In this document: positions 1-7,946 of the stretch, piece after piece
How positions within the stretch are numbered: the stretch's first letter is position 1
How the letters are laid out: each line of letters begins with the position of its first letter
Origin: CAZPAV01 sp964584755
GTDB lineage: Bacteria; Actinomycetota; Acidimicrobiia; Spongiisociales; UBA5794
Assembly: GCA_964584755.1 (NCBI GenBank)
Contig: CAZPAV010000037.1
Coordinates: forward strand, 1 to 29,796
Length of the DNA stretch: 29,796 nucleotides
Reading direction: 5' to 3'
Made by a program: the position numbers and the translations under genes
Notes under the pieces: generated by a model
What the model saw: the letters and a program-made list of their open reading frames with translations, nothing else
Told to the model about the DNA's origin: nothing
Database searches by the model: none

Positions 1-558
1 TCCCTGGACGATGCCGAAGAGGGCCCGGTCGGTGCGCCGCCTCGCCTCGGCGGACCGCCGCGCCCAACGCACGGTTCGCTCCGCGGCGGCCTCCGCGACC
101 TCCCGTGGCGCAGGCAGGGCCACCGGCACGTCCAGCGTCATGGCGATGTCGGCGCCGAGCCGCTCCTGGACGGCGACGGCCCGCTCCGGTGTCAGCCGCA
201 CCGCCGTCCCGTCGTAGCTGGAGCGGAAGAGCACCCCCTCCTCGTCGACGCGCGGACCCAACGACAGCACCTGGAAGCCGCCGCTGTCGGTGAGGATGGG
301 ACCGTCCCAGCCCATGAAGCCGTGAAGCTCCCCGAGGCGGGCGACGACCTCCTCGCCGGGCCGGAGCATGAGGTGGTACGTGTTCGCCAGGAGCATCCGC
401 GCGCCGGCACGCCGGAGATCCTCGACGTCGACGAGACGGACCGCCCCGCGTGTGCCCACCGGCATGAACGCGGGAGTCGCGAGCTCGCCGTGCGGCGTGT
501 GGAGCCTCCCGACGCGAGCCGCGCCGTCGACCGCCACCTCCTCCCAGGTGACGCTCAC
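1..558 (-). CDS. tgt: tRNA-guanine transglycosylase, N-terminal part (cut by window edge)
   Basis: Exchanges the wobble guanine of GUN-anticodon tRNAs for a queuine precursor. This is the step before QueA, whose gene lies directly upstream. Only the first 186 codons are inside the window; the family is usually about 370 residues. The frame is open to base 1. The motif TDSGGFQ is seen with Asp91, the equivalent of the catalytic Asp102 of the Zymomonas enzyme, and DIAMTLD carries Asp143, the equivalent of Asp156. The nucleophile Asp and the zinc site lie beyond the window. The usual DEC after the second motif reads DVP here. The start is GTG at 558, which overlaps the queA stop as GTGA, implying translational coupling. 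Family assignment is firm. Confidence 0.93.
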   Translation of the reverse strand, partial: MSVTWEEVAVDGAARVGRLHTPHGELATPAFMPVGTRGAVRLVDVEDLRRAGARMLLANTYHLMLRPGEEVVARLGELHGFMGWDGPILTDSGGFQVLSLGPRVDEEGVLFRSSYDGTAVRLTPERAVAVQERLGADIAMTLDVPVALPAPREVAEAAAERTVRWARRSAEARRRTDRALFGIVQG

Positions 559-1568
559 CGCGGCACCCGTGTCACGAGCATCGCGTCCCCGAAACTGAGG
601 AAGCGATATCCCCGGGCGAGCGCCACCTCGTAGACCTCCCGCCAGTCGGGACCCACGAGCGCGGCGATCATCGCCAGGAGCGTCGTGCGCGGCGCGTGGA
701 AGTTCGTCACGAGGGCGTCGACGATCCGGCAGCGGTACCCGGGCAGGACGAAGAGGTCCGACTCCCCGACGCCCGGCTCGAGGGATCCGCTCCTGGCCGC
801 GGTCTCGAGCGCCCGGACCACGGTGGTGCCCACGGCGACGACCCTTCCTCCCCGAGCTCGGGTCGTGGCGATCGCCGCCACGGTGTCGACCGGGACCTCG
901 TACCACTCCCGATGCATCCGGTGTCCCTCCACGGGATCGGCCGTGAGCGGCCGGAAGGTGTCGATCCCGACGTAGAGGAGGATCGGTGCGACGTGCACCT
1001 GGCGGGCCGCGAGGCGGGTGAGGAGCTCGGGGGTGAAGTGCAGGCCGGCCGTCGGTGCGGCGGTGGATCCGAGCCGGTCGGCGAAGATCGTCTGGTACCG
1101 CTCCGGGTCGGCGAGCGTACCGTGGAAGTAGGGAGGCAGCGGGAGCTCCCCGATCTGGGCGAGGATCTCCTCCCCCGCCCCGTTTCCGACGAACCGCAGC
1201 TCGGTGACGCCGTCGCGCGGCTCACGCAGGATCTCGGTGCGCAGGGGACCGAACCGGATCTCGGCTCCGGCGCGGAGCCGACGGGCGGGTCGCACGAGCG
1301 CCTCCCATCGAGCCGCGCCGGTCCGCTGGGTGAGGAGCGCCTCGACCGCGCCGCCCGTCGCGGCCCTCCGGCCCCGCAGGCGCGCCGCACGTACCCGCGT
1401 CCGGTTGACGACGAGGAGATCTCCCGGTCCGAGGAGGTCGGGAAGGTCACGGAATCGTCGGTCCTCGAGACCCGGGACGACGAGGAGCCGCGCCTCGTCC
1501 CGCGGCTCCCGGGGCACCTGGGCGACGGCGTCCTCGGGGAGGTCGTACTCGAGCTCGGCCAGACGCAT
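555..1568 (-). CDS. queA: S-adenosylmethionine:tRNA ribosyltransferase-isomerase
   Basis: Transfers and isomerises the ribosyl group of SAM onto preQ1-modified tRNA to give epoxyqueuosine. The protein is 337 residues, slightly short of the usual 340-360. The N-terminus has the family pattern of a DLPE segment, then RDEARLLVV around residues 24-32. A conserved STAAPTAGLHFT block lies in the central region, and the C-terminal FLSFGDAML block ends the protein. The ATG at 1568 sits only 6 nt after a TAGCCT box, so the mRNA is probably leaderless and queA-tgt can be transcribed separately from ruvCAB. The 3' end overlaps tgt by 4 bp. The ruvB-queA-tgt order is common in bacteria and usually continues into yajC-secD-secF, which would lie off the left edge. 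Confidence 0.96.
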   Translation of the reverse strand: MRLAELEYDLPEDAVAQVPREPRDEARLLVVPGLEDRRFRDLPDLLGPGDLLVVNRTRVRAARLRGRRAATGGAVEALLTQRTGAARWEALVRPARRLRAGAEIRFGPLRTEILREPRDGVTELRFVGNGAGEEILAQIGELPLPPYFHGTLADPERYQTIFADRLGSTAAPTAGLHFTPELLTRLAARQVHVAPILLYVGIDTFRPLTADPVEGHRMHREWYEVPVDTVAAIATTRARGGRVVAVGTTVVRALETAARSGSLEPGVGESDLFVLPGYRCRIVDALVTNFHAPRTTLLAMIAALVGPDWREVYEVALARGYRFLSFGDAMLVTRVPR

Positions 1569-1574
1569 GGGGTC

Positions 1575-1580
1575 AGGCTA
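1575..1580 (-). promoter_or_regulatory. -10 box of leaderless queA-tgt promoter
   Basis: TAGCCT on the minus strand lies in the 35-bp gap between ruvB and queA. Six bases separate it from the queA ATG, which places the expected transcription start on the start codon. No good -35 is visible in the GC-rich sequence upstream. Confidence 0.5.
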
Positions 1581-1603
1581 TCGAGTCGACCGGTCCCGGG
1601 GGG

Positions 1604-2629
1604 TCACTCGATGAGTGTCGCCTGCCGGCCTCCGGGAGGCTCGATGCCGAGATGGGCGTACGCGTGCGGGGTGGCGATCCTCCCCCGCGGGGTCCGCTGG
1701 AGGAGACCCTCCTGGAGCAGGAACGGCTCGTACGCGTCCTCGACGGTCTCCGGCTCCTCCCCGACGGCGATGGCGAGAGTGGAGAGCCCCACCGGTCCAC
1801 CGCCGAACTTCCGCATCACGGCCTCCAGGATGGCGCGATCCACGCGGTCGAGCCCGCGCTCGTCGACTTCGAAGACGCTCAGGGCCCGGTCCGCGGTGGC
1901 CTCGTCGACCACGCCGTCGGCGCGGACCGCGGCGTAGTCCCGGACCCGTCGCAGCAGGCGGTTGGCGATGCGCGGCGTTCCCCGCGACCGCCGTGCGATG
2001 AGCGCGCAACCGCCGTCGGTGGCCTCCACCTCGAGGATCCGCGCCGAGCGTCTGACGATGGCGGCGAGGTCCTCGGGGAGGTAGTAGTCGAGACGGGCGA
2101 CGTAGCCGAAGCGGTCCCGGAGCGGTGGCGCCACCCGTCCGACGCGGGTGGTGGCGCCCACCAAGGTGAAATGGGGGAGGTCGATCTTGATGGAGCGGGC
2201 CGCGGGGCCGCTTCCCACCACGATGTCGAGCTGGAAGTCCTCCATCGCCGGGTACAGGACCTCCTCCACCTGGCGCGGGAGGCGGTGGATCTCGTCGATG
2301 AAGAGCACGTCGCCTCGCTCGAGGTTCGTGATGACCGCGGCGAGATCCCCCGGGCGGTCGAGCGCCGGCCCCGAGGTGGCGCGAAACTGGGCCCCCATCT
2401 CGTGGGCGAGGATGCCGGCCAGGGAGGTCTTCCCCAGCCCCGGGGGACCCGAGAAGAGGACGTGGTCCACGGGCTCGCCCCGACCGCGCGCCGCTTCGAT
2501 GAGGATGGTGAGCCGCTCCTTGAGCGCCGCCTGTCCGACGAACTCGCTCATCCGCCGCGGCCGGAGACCCGCTTCGACCGCCTCCTCCTCGGGTGTCACG
2601 GCCGCGCCCAGCAGTCCCTCCTCACGCAT
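1604..2629 (-). CDS. ruvB: Holliday junction branch-migration ATPase RuvB
   Basis: Hexameric AAA+ motor that drives branch migration on RuvA-bound Holliday junctions. The protein is 341 residues, normal for the family. Walker A is GPPGLGKT at 61-68, Walker B with DEIH is at 112-115, sensor 1 GATTR is at 158-162, and the DRFG arginine-finger region follows near 172-175. The C-terminal winged-helix domain ends near HLGI. The position after sensor 1 reads TRVG rather than the more usual TRAG. The ATG at 2629 overlaps the ruvA stop as TGATG, so the two genes are translationally coupled. Confidence 0.97.
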   Translation of the reverse strand: MREEGLLGAAVTPEEEAVEAGLRPRRMSEFVGQAALKERLTILIEAARGRGEPVDHVLFSGPPGLGKTSLAGILAHEMGAQFRATSGPALDRPGDLAAVITNLERGDVLFIDEIHRLPRQVEEVLYPAMEDFQLDIVVGSGPAARSIKIDLPHFTLVGATTRVGRVAPPLRDRFGYVARLDYYLPEDLAAIVRRSARILEVEATDGGCALIARRSRGTPRIANRLLRRVRDYAAVRADGVVDEATADRALSVFEVDERGLDRVDRAILEAVMRKFGGGPVGLSTLAIAVGEEPETVEDAYEPFLLQEGLLQRTPRGRIATPHAYAHLGIEPPGGRQATLIE

Positions 2630-3207
2630 CAGCGGGTCCTCCCTCGCCCGAGCTCCCGCAGGCAGCGATGGACGAGCTCCTCCACACCCAGGTCGGCGGG
2701 CAGCTCGGCGAGGACGCCCCGGATCTCCTCCGCCTGGTACCCCAGCCCCTCGAGCGCGGCGCGCGCCTCCGCCTTGGCACCGCCGGAGGCGATCTCCGTG
2801 TCGGGGAGCTCGAGGCGCGGTCGGAGTTCGAGGAGCAGCTTCTGGGCGCTGCGCCGACCGATGCCCGGAACCATGGTGAGGGCGGCGGCGTCGTCGGCGA
2901 TCACCGCGGCCCGCAGCTCGTCGGGGGTCATCGTCCCCAGGATGGCGAGGGCGACCTTGGGACCGATCCCCGCCACCGAGAGGAGGAGGCGAAAGAGGTC
3001 GCGTTCGTCGGCCGCGGCGAACCCGAAGAGCGCGAGCGCGTCCTCTCGGACGTGCAGGTGGGTGTGGAGGACCACCTCGCTCCCCACCCCGGGCAGCGCA
3101 CCGAGGCTCGCCGGCGTCGTGGCGACCTCGTACCCGACCCCTCCGACGTCCACGACGACGCCGTTCGCGTGGCGCGCGACGAGGGTTCCGCGCAGACGGC
3201 CGATCAT
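2629..3207 (-). CDS. ruvA: Holliday junction DNA-binding protein RuvA
   Basis: Tetrameric junction-binding subunit that loads RuvB. The protein is 192 residues, typical. It opens with MIGRLRG and an OB-fold. Two helix-hairpin-helix motifs follow: AGIGPK near 79-84 and PGIGRRSAQKL near 114-124. A flexible linker at about 135-147 leads to the small C-terminal RuvB-contact domain, including LGYQAEE. The ATG at 3207 overlaps the ruvC stop (ATGA), and its own stop overlaps the ruvB start. Confidence 0.96.
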   Translation of the reverse strand: MIGRLRGTLVARHANGVVVDVGGVGYEVATTPASLGALPGVGSEVVLHTHLHVREDALALFGFAAADERDLFRLLLSVAGIGPKVALAILGTMTPDELRAAVIADDAAALTMVPGIGRRSAQKLLLELRPRLELPDTEIASGGAKAEARAALEGLGYQAEEIRGVLAELPADLGVEELVHRCLRELGRGRTR

Positions 3208-3698
3208 GGGAGGATCCCCGCGCGGATCCCGGGAAGGTGCTGGAGGTGACAGAGGGCGATCGCCAGGGCGTCCGCGGCGTCGGCGGGCCCCCGCCGCGCC
3301 CGGAAGCCGAGCCGCATCGCCACGAGCCGCTGCACCTGCTCCTTGGGGGCGGCGCCGTTGCCGACGAGCGCCTTCTTCACGCCGGAGGGGCTGTACTCCC
3401 CCACCGGGATCCCCGCGGCGGCGAGCGAGAGGAGGATCACCCCGGAGGCTCGGGCCACGGCGGTCGCGGTGCGCAGGTTGCGGTTCACGAAGACGCGTTC
3501 GATCGCGGCGGCGTCGGGCCGGTGCTCCTCGAGGAGGGCGACGAGGTCCCGGTGGAGCTCCCAGAGACGCCGGCCCACCGGGGCCCGGGGGTCGGTCCGG
3601 ATCACACCCGCGGCGACGGCCTCCTCGCCGCCGGCGGTGGCGCGGACGAGACCGTATCCGGTGGTGGTGAGGCCGGGGTCGATCCCCAATACGAACAT
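3204..3698 (-). CDS. ruvC: Holliday junction resolvase RuvC
   Basis: Dimeric RNase H-fold endonuclease that cleaves Holliday junctions. The protein is 164 residues, normal length. The acidic catalytic set is complete: Asp7 in GIDPG, Glu67 in IERVF, and Asp140 and Asp143 in PADAADALA. The frame is open far upstream across yebC, but the ATG at 3698 gives the canonical N-terminus (MFVLGIDPG) and lies just behind a -10 box. It begins the ruvCAB unit, in which each gene overlaps the next. Confidence 0.96.
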   Translation of the reverse strand: MFVLGIDPGLTTTGYGLVRATAGGEEAVAAGVIRTDPRAPVGRRLWELHRDLVALLEEHRPDAAAIERVFVNRNLRTATAVARASGVILLSLAAAGIPVGEYSPSGVKKALVGNGAAPKEQVQRLVAMRLGFRARRGPADAADALAIALCHLQHLPGIRAGILP

Positions 3699-3707
3699 GT
3701 GTTCCCC

Positions 3708-3713
3708 AGTGTA
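3708..3713 (-). promoter_or_regulatory. -10 box upstream of ruvC
   Basis: TACACT on the minus strand lies 9 nt before the ruvC ATG, in the 44-bp gap after yebC. The predicted transcript would have almost no leader. The -35 position, about 17 bp further upstream, is only weakly similar to consensus (TTCGGG). Confidence 0.4.
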
Positions 3714-3742
3714 GGCGCGACGAGCTCCTCCCCGAAGGACCC

Positions 3743-4480
3743 TCAGCTCACCTGCGCCATGACGTCCTCGGGAATGTCGAAGTTGGCGTAGACGGCCTGC
3801 ACGTCGTCGAGGTCCTCGAGGGCGTCGACGAGCCGCAGCACCTTGGGGGCCGTGGCCGCGTCCACCGGCACCGACGTCGCCGGGAGCTGCGTCACTTCGG
3901 CCTCGTCGACCTCCACGCCCGCCGCCTCCAGCGCCTCCCGTACCGCGTCGAGGTCGCCGGGTGCCGTCACCACCTCCCACTGGTCCCCCTCCGCGGCGAC
4001 GTCCTCGGCGCCTCCTTCGAGCGCGGCGAGCATCACCGTCTCCTCGTCGCCACTGACGAGGAGGTACCCCTTCTGCTCGAAGAGATACGCCACCGAGCCC
4101 GGCTCGCCGAGGTTCCCGTTGTTGCGGGTGAACGCCGCCCGCACATCCGAGGCGGCCCGGTTGCGATTGTCGGTGAGCACCTGGACGTACAGGGCGACGC
4201 CGGCCGGCCCGTACCCCTCGTACCAGATCTCCTCGTACTGGACCCCCTCGACCTCGCCCGTCCCGCGGGCGATGGCCCGCTCGATGTTGTCCTTGGGGAC
4301 CGAGGCCTCCTTCGCCTTCTGGATGGCCTGGGCCAGCGTCGGGTTCGCCGTGGCGTCGCCTCCGCCGTTGCGCGCCGCCACCTCGATCGCCCGGATGAGC
4401 TTGGCGAAGAGCTTTCCCCGCTTGGCGTCCTGCCGTCCCTTGCGGTGCTTGATGTTCGCCCACTTCGAGTGCCCCGACAT
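3743..4480 (-). CDS. yebC: YebC/PmpR-family protein (DUF28)
   Basis: Member of the universal YebC/TACO1 family. Members have been described as transcriptional regulators and, more recently, as translation factors that help at proline-rich stretches. The protein is 245 residues, the usual length. It starts with the hallmark MSGHSKWANIKHRKG and continues with the helical N-terminal domain containing KLFAKLIRAIEVAAR. The conserved KDNIERAI and an EGYGP loop follow. Its ATG overlaps the pdxT stop as TGATG. The pdxS-pdxT-yebC-ruvCAB order is conserved in actinobacteria, M. tuberculosis included. The family is certain; the exact function is not visible from sequence. Confidence 0.95.
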   Translation of the reverse strand: MSGHSKWANIKHRKGRQDAKRGKLFAKLIRAIEVAARNGGGDATANPTLAQAIQKAKEASVPKDNIERAIARGTGEVEGVQYEEIWYEGYGPAGVALYVQVLTDNRNRAASDVRAAFTRNNGNLGEPGSVAYLFEQKGYLLVSGDEETVMLAALEGGAEDVAAEGDQWEVVTAPGDLDAVREALEAAGVEVDEAEVTQLPATSVPVDAATAPKVLRLVDALEDLDDVQAVYANFDIPEDVMAQVS

Positions 4481-5055
4481 CACCCCTCCTCGTCGGCCAT
4501 CGCCAGGAAGGCCTCGTGAATCCGGTCGTCGTCGGTCAGCTCCGGGTGGAACGACGCGGCGAGGAGGCGTCCCTGCCGTACGAAGACCGGGTGTCCGTCG
4601 TCGATTCGGGCGAGGACGTCGACCCCCTCGCCCACTTTCTCGATCCAGGGAGCCCGGATGAACACGGCGTGGTAGGGCCGTCGGAATCCGGCGATCTCGA
4701 GATCCGCCTCGAAGGAGTCGACTTGCCGCCCGAACGCGTTCCGGGTGACCACGACGTCGAGGACCCCGAGCTGCGGCTGCTCCCGATCGGTGGCCGCCGC
4801 GGCGAGGAAGATGAGACCGGCGCACGTGCCGAGAACGGGGAGGCCCCCTTCGATCCGCTCCCGCAGCGGGTCCATGAGCCCGTACACCGTCGCCAGCCGT
4901 CCGATGGTGGTGGACTCCCCGCCCGGGATGACGAGCGCGTCGACGCCGGCGAGCTCCTCGGGGGTGCGCACCTCGACACCTTCGTGCCCGAGGCGGCGCA
5001 CGACGGCGAGGTGCTCCCGGAAATCGCCCTGGAGCGCCAGCGCCCCGACGCGCAT
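4480..5055 (-). CDS. pdxT: Pyridoxal 5'-phosphate synthase glutaminase subunit PdxT
   Basis: Class I glutamine amidotransferase that hydrolyses glutamine and channels ammonia to PdxS for PLP synthesis. The protein is 191 residues, normal. The family motif GGES is at 45-48, the nucleophile Cys78 lies in GTCAGL, and the His170/Glu172 pair lies in FHPE, so the catalytic triad is complete. The ATG at 5055 is one base after the pdxS stop (TGAGATG), so translation is almost certainly coupled, which suits a fixed-ratio complex. Confidence 0.97.
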   Translation of the reverse strand: MRVGALALQGDFREHLAVVRRLGHEGVEVRTPEELAGVDALVIPGGESTTIGRLATVYGLMDPLRERIEGGLPVLGTCAGLIFLAAAATDREQPQLGVLDVVVTRNAFGRQVDSFEADLEIAGFRRPYHAVFIRAPWIEKVGEGVDVLARIDDGHPVFVRQGRLLAASFHPELTDDDRIHEAFLAMADEEG

Positions 5056-5056
5056 C

Positions 5057-5947
5057 TCACTCGCCTCGATCCTGCATGCGCTCCTCGGGGGCGAGGACCT
5101 CCACGTTGATGCCGACCATGGCCTCGCCGAGGTTCCGGGAGACCTTGGCGATCTTCTGCGGGTCGGAGAAGAACGTCGTCGCCTCGACGATGGCCCGGGC
5201 CCGCACCTCGGGATCGCCCGACTTGAAGATCCCCGACCCGACGAAGATCCCGTCACAGCCGAGCTGCATCATGAGCGCGGCGTCGGCCGGGGTGGCGATC
5301 CCGCCCGCGGCGAAGTTCACGACGGGGAGCTTCCCGGTCCGGGCCACCGCGACCACCAGCTCGTAGGGAGCACGCAGCTCCTTGGCGGCGTTCATCAGCT
5401 CGTCGGGCCCGAGCGTGGTGAGCCATCGGATCTGGGTGTTCATGAGCCGCATGTGCCGCACGGCCTCGACGACGTTCCCCGTGCCCGGCTCGCCTTTCGT
5501 CCGGATCATCGCCGCGCCCTCGCCGATCCGGCGCAGCGCCTCGCCGAGGTCCTTGGCTCCGCACACGAAGGGAACGGTGAACGCCCGCTTGTCGATGTGA
5601 TGGTCGTCGACGGGGGTGAGGACCTCGCTCTCGTCGATGTAGTCGACGCCGAGGGCCTCGAGCACCTGGGCCTCCACGAAGTGCCCGATCCTCGCCTTCG
5701 CCATGACGGGGATGGAGACCGCCTGCATGATCTCCTCGACCTTCCCCGGGTCCGCCATCCGGGCCACGCCACCGTGTGCCCTGATGTCGGCGGGGACGCG
5801 CTCGAGCGCCATGACCGCCACCGCTCCGGCGCTCTCGGCGATCCGGGCCTGCTCGGCGTTGACGACGTCCATGATGACGCCGCCCTTCAGCATCTCGGCG
5901 AGGCCTCGCTTGACGCGATCGGTCCCGTGCTCGACGGCTGTCTCCAT
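5057..5947 (-). CDS. pdxS: Pyridoxal 5'-phosphate synthase lyase subunit PdxS
   Basis: Condenses ribose 5-phosphate, glyceraldehyde 3-phosphate and PdxT-derived ammonia into PLP; it forms a dodecamer decorated with PdxT. The protein is 296 residues and very well conserved. Asp27 (in MDVVN), Lys84 (in MAKARIGH) and Lys151 (in RTKGEPG) match the known catalytic Asp24, Lys81 and Lys149 of the Bacillus enzyme. The phosphate loop GGIATP follows. The ATG at 5947 has a strong GAGGAGA ribosome-binding site 7 bp upstream. A near-consensus TACAAT box lies in the 53-bp gap after pimA, so pdxST has its own promoter. Confidence 0.98.
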   Translation of the reverse strand: METAVEHGTDRVKRGLAEMLKGGVIMDVVNAEQARIAESAGAVAVMALERVPADIRAHGGVARMADPGKVEEIMQAVSIPVMAKARIGHFVEAQVLEALGVDYIDESEVLTPVDDHHIDKRAFTVPFVCGAKDLGEALRRIGEGAAMIRTKGEPGTGNVVEAVRHMRLMNTQIRWLTTLGPDELMNAAKELRAPYELVVAVARTGKLPVVNFAAGGIATPADAALMMQLGCDGIFVGSGIFKSGDPEVRARAIVEATTFFSDPQKIAKVSRNLGEAMVGINVEVLAPEERMQDRGE

Positions 5948-5975
5948 GTGCTTCTCTCCTCGGTGACTCCCCTCG

Positions 5976-5981
5976 ATTGTA
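5976..5981 (-). promoter_or_regulatory. -10 box of pdxS promoter
   Basis: TACAAT on the minus strand is the closest match to the sigma-70 -10 consensus that I found in the window. It would give a leader of roughly 20 nt containing the GAGGAGA ribosome-binding site of pdxS. The -35 region is not convincing. Confidence 0.55.
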
Positions 5982-6000
5982 CCGGGCGGCCGGAGGGGAC

Positions 6001-7047
6001 TCACGGCCGTTCCGCGGTGAGTGCGTCCCGGTAGGCGGTGAGGTACGCGGCGGCGACGACCGCTCCGTCGAAGCGCCGCGCCCGCTCCCGCGCCGCCGTT
6101 CCGAGCGCGGCGAGCCGCTGCCGATCGCCGAGGAGCGCCACCACCCGATCGGCGAGCCCCACCGGGTCCCCGGGCGCCACCAGCTCGCCGGTGTCGCCGA
6201 GGACGTGGGCGAACGCCGGCAGCGCCGACGCCACGACCGCGCATCCGGCGCCCATCCCCTCGAGTACGACGACGCCGAAGCTCTCCCCGCCGAGGTTCGG
6301 CGCACAGAGGACCTCGGCGGCGGCGAGCTCCTCCCGTTTCCGCTCCTCGGAGACGGGCCCGAGGAACCGCACCCCGGGAAGGACGTCGGGCCGGTCCGCG
6401 CCGAGGACGACGAGCGAGGCCCGGGGGTTCTCCTCCCGGATCGCCGGCCACGCCGCGAGGAGGACCGAGAGACCCTTCCGACGGTCGTCCCTCCCCACGA
6501 AGAGGATCCGGCCCGGTTCCTTGGGACCGGTGGCGAGCTCGTCGAGATCGATCCCGTTGGGGACGATGCGACACTCCGGACGGATGAGTCGGGCGGCGGC
6601 GGCCGCCACCGGGCTCACCGCGGTGACGACGGCCGCCCGGCGCAGCAGACGCCGATGGAGCGGGGCGAGGGCCCGGTACGCGGCACGGACCGCCGCCGGG
6701 GGGTCGGCGTGGAAGGTGGCGACCTTCGCCGGTCCGGCGAGCCGCAGGGCGGCGTGTCCCACGGTGGGAACGAGCGGTTCGTGGACGTGGACGACGTGGG
6801 CGTCGCCGAGGACCTCCTCGAGGCGGCGGCCCACCCGGGGATCGACGCCGAAGGGCACCCGTGACCGGTTGAGGGGGACGGTGAGGGTCGGTCCGAGGAG
6901 GATCGCCCCCGCCGGCCCCTCCCGACCGGGTCCCACGAGGACCGCGGCGTGCCCGGCGGCGGAGAGCCAGCCGACGAGGCGCCTCGCCTGGTCCTGCACT
7001 CCGCCATGTCTGCCCAGGTCGTAGGGACAGACCACGCCGATCCTCAT
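6001..7047 (-). CDS. pimA: Phosphatidylinositol alpha-mannosyltransferase (PimA-like GT4)
   Basis: Transfers mannose from GDP-mannose to the inositol of phosphatidylinositol, the first step of PIM synthesis, at the cytoplasmic membrane face. The protein is 348 residues with a GT-B fold. The N-terminus MRIGVVCPYDLGRHGGVQ has the PimA glycine-rich loop, TFHADP includes His113 (PimA His118 region), and VPNGID is typical of GT4. The C-terminal donor site has FVGRDDRRKG near 183-192 and APNLGGESFGVVVLE with the EX7E pair Glu255/Glu263. An upstream in-frame ATG exists but lies inside patA. The ATG at 7047 overlaps the patA stop as ATGA. The context pgsA-patA-pimA strongly supports PimA over a generic glycosyltransferase. 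Confidence 0.92.
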   Translation of the reverse strand: MRIGVVCPYDLGRHGGVQDQARRLVGWLSAAGHAAVLVGPGREGPAGAILLGPTLTVPLNRSRVPFGVDPRVGRRLEEVLGDAHVVHVHEPLVPTVGHAALRLAGPAKVATFHADPPAAVRAAYRALAPLHRRLLRRAAVVTAVSPVAAAAARLIRPECRIVPNGIDLDELATGPKEPGRILFVGRDDRRKGLSVLLAAWPAIREENPRASLVVLGADRPDVLPGVRFLGPVSEERKREELAAAEVLCAPNLGGESFGVVVLEGMGAGCAVVASALPAFAHVLGDTGELVAPGDPVGLADRVVALLGDRQRLAALGTAARERARRFDGAVVAAAYLTAYRDALTAERP

Positions 7048-7946
7048 CGTGACTCTCCCCAGCCGGGATCGCTGGGCCAGTTGGGTTGGAAGAGATGCCA
7101 CTGACCGGGCGCGCTCCTGATGAGCGTCTCCATCTCACCGGCGAGGGCCTGGGTCCCCGCCTGCACCCGGGCTCGCCGGTCGGGGAGGTCGGGGAGGGGC
7201 AGCTCGGGGCGCACCACCATCCGGTACCCGGAGCCGGGAGCGAAGAACGGCGCCACCGGGAACAGGGCGGCTCCCGTCCGGTCGGCGAGCGCCGCCGCGC
7301 CGGCCGGTAGCCGGGTCTCCTCGCCGAAGAAGGTCACCGGGACGCCGTTGCCCACGACGTCCCGGTCGCTGAGGAGCGCCACCGCGCCGCCGCTGCGGAG
7401 ATGGCGGAGGAGCCGGGCCGTCGTCTCCGCGCCACCCCCGGTGAGGAGGACCTCGATCCCGAGCGCCTGCCGGGTCTGCACGAACCAGTCGGTGATCCGC
7501 CGGTTCGGCAGGTCCTCGGCCACCGCCAGGAGCCGGAGGCCCAGGTCCCGCGCCACGAGGCCGGCGACGTCCCAGTTTCCGGCGTGCACGACCCCGAGCA
7601 CGAGGCCGCGGCCCGCGTCGTGGGCGGCGACGACGGCGTCGAGGTTCACGACCTCGATGGAGCGCAGGATCCGGGAGGCCCGCCGCGGCCGGTACCAGAA
7701 CACCTCCGCCCAGTAGCGCCCGTAGGAGGTGAACATCTCGGTGACGAGCGCGTCCACCGCGGCCTGGGGAGCGTCGGCACCGAGGACCCGCCGCATGTGG
7801 CGGGCGGCGAGTCGTCGCCGGCGCCCTCCGAGCCGCCCTCCGGCGCGCCCTGCGGCGCGACCGAGGGCCCGCGCCCCACCCGCCGGCAACGCACCGAGGA
7901 CCACGGACAGGCCCCGGTAGGCGAGGTACCCCGGCAGGTCGCTCAC
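7044..7946 (-). CDS. patA: Phosphatidylinositol mannoside acyltransferase (PatA-like)
   Basis: LpxL/HtrB-type membrane-associated acyltransferase, expected to acylate the mannose of PIM. The protein is 300 residues; mycobacterial PatA is about 316. The catalytic H(X4)D motif is seen as HAGNWD (His121, Asp126). It is followed by a family-like GGAVALLSDRD block and the FFGEETRLPAGAA segment, which holds the expected conserved Glu. A C-terminal WHLFQPNWP block resembles LpxL-family tails. The GTG start at 7946 overlaps the pgsA stop (GTGA), and the stop overlaps the pimA start. The position between the PI-phosphate synthase and PimA genes is as in M. tuberculosis (Rv2612c-Rv2611c-Rv2610c). Confidence 0.9.
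   Translation of the reverse strand: MSDLPGYLAYRGLSVVLGALPAGGARALGRAAGRAGGRLGGRRRRLAARHMRRVLGADAPQAAVDALVTEMFTSYGRYWAEVFWYRPRRASRILRSIEVVNLDAVVAAHDAGRGLVLGVVHAGNWDVAGLVARDLGLRLLAVAEDLPNRRITDWFVQTRQALGIEVLLTGGGAETTARLLRHLRSGGAVALLSDRDVVGNGVPVTFFGEETRLPAGAAALADRTGAALFPVAPFFAPGSGYRMVVRPELPLPDLPDRRARVQAGTQALAGEMETLIRSAPGQWHLFQPNWPSDPGWGESR

Noticed and set aside
3699..4463. N-terminal extension of ruvC reading through yebC
   Set aside because: It is in frame with ruvC but lies out of phase over the conserved yebC. The canonical RuvC N-terminus begins at the ATG at 3698, behind a promoter.
5056..5256. N-terminal extension of pdxT into pdxS
   Set aside because: The extension is out of phase with pdxS and Ser/Arg-rich. 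PdxT starts canonically at 5055, one base after the pdxS stop.
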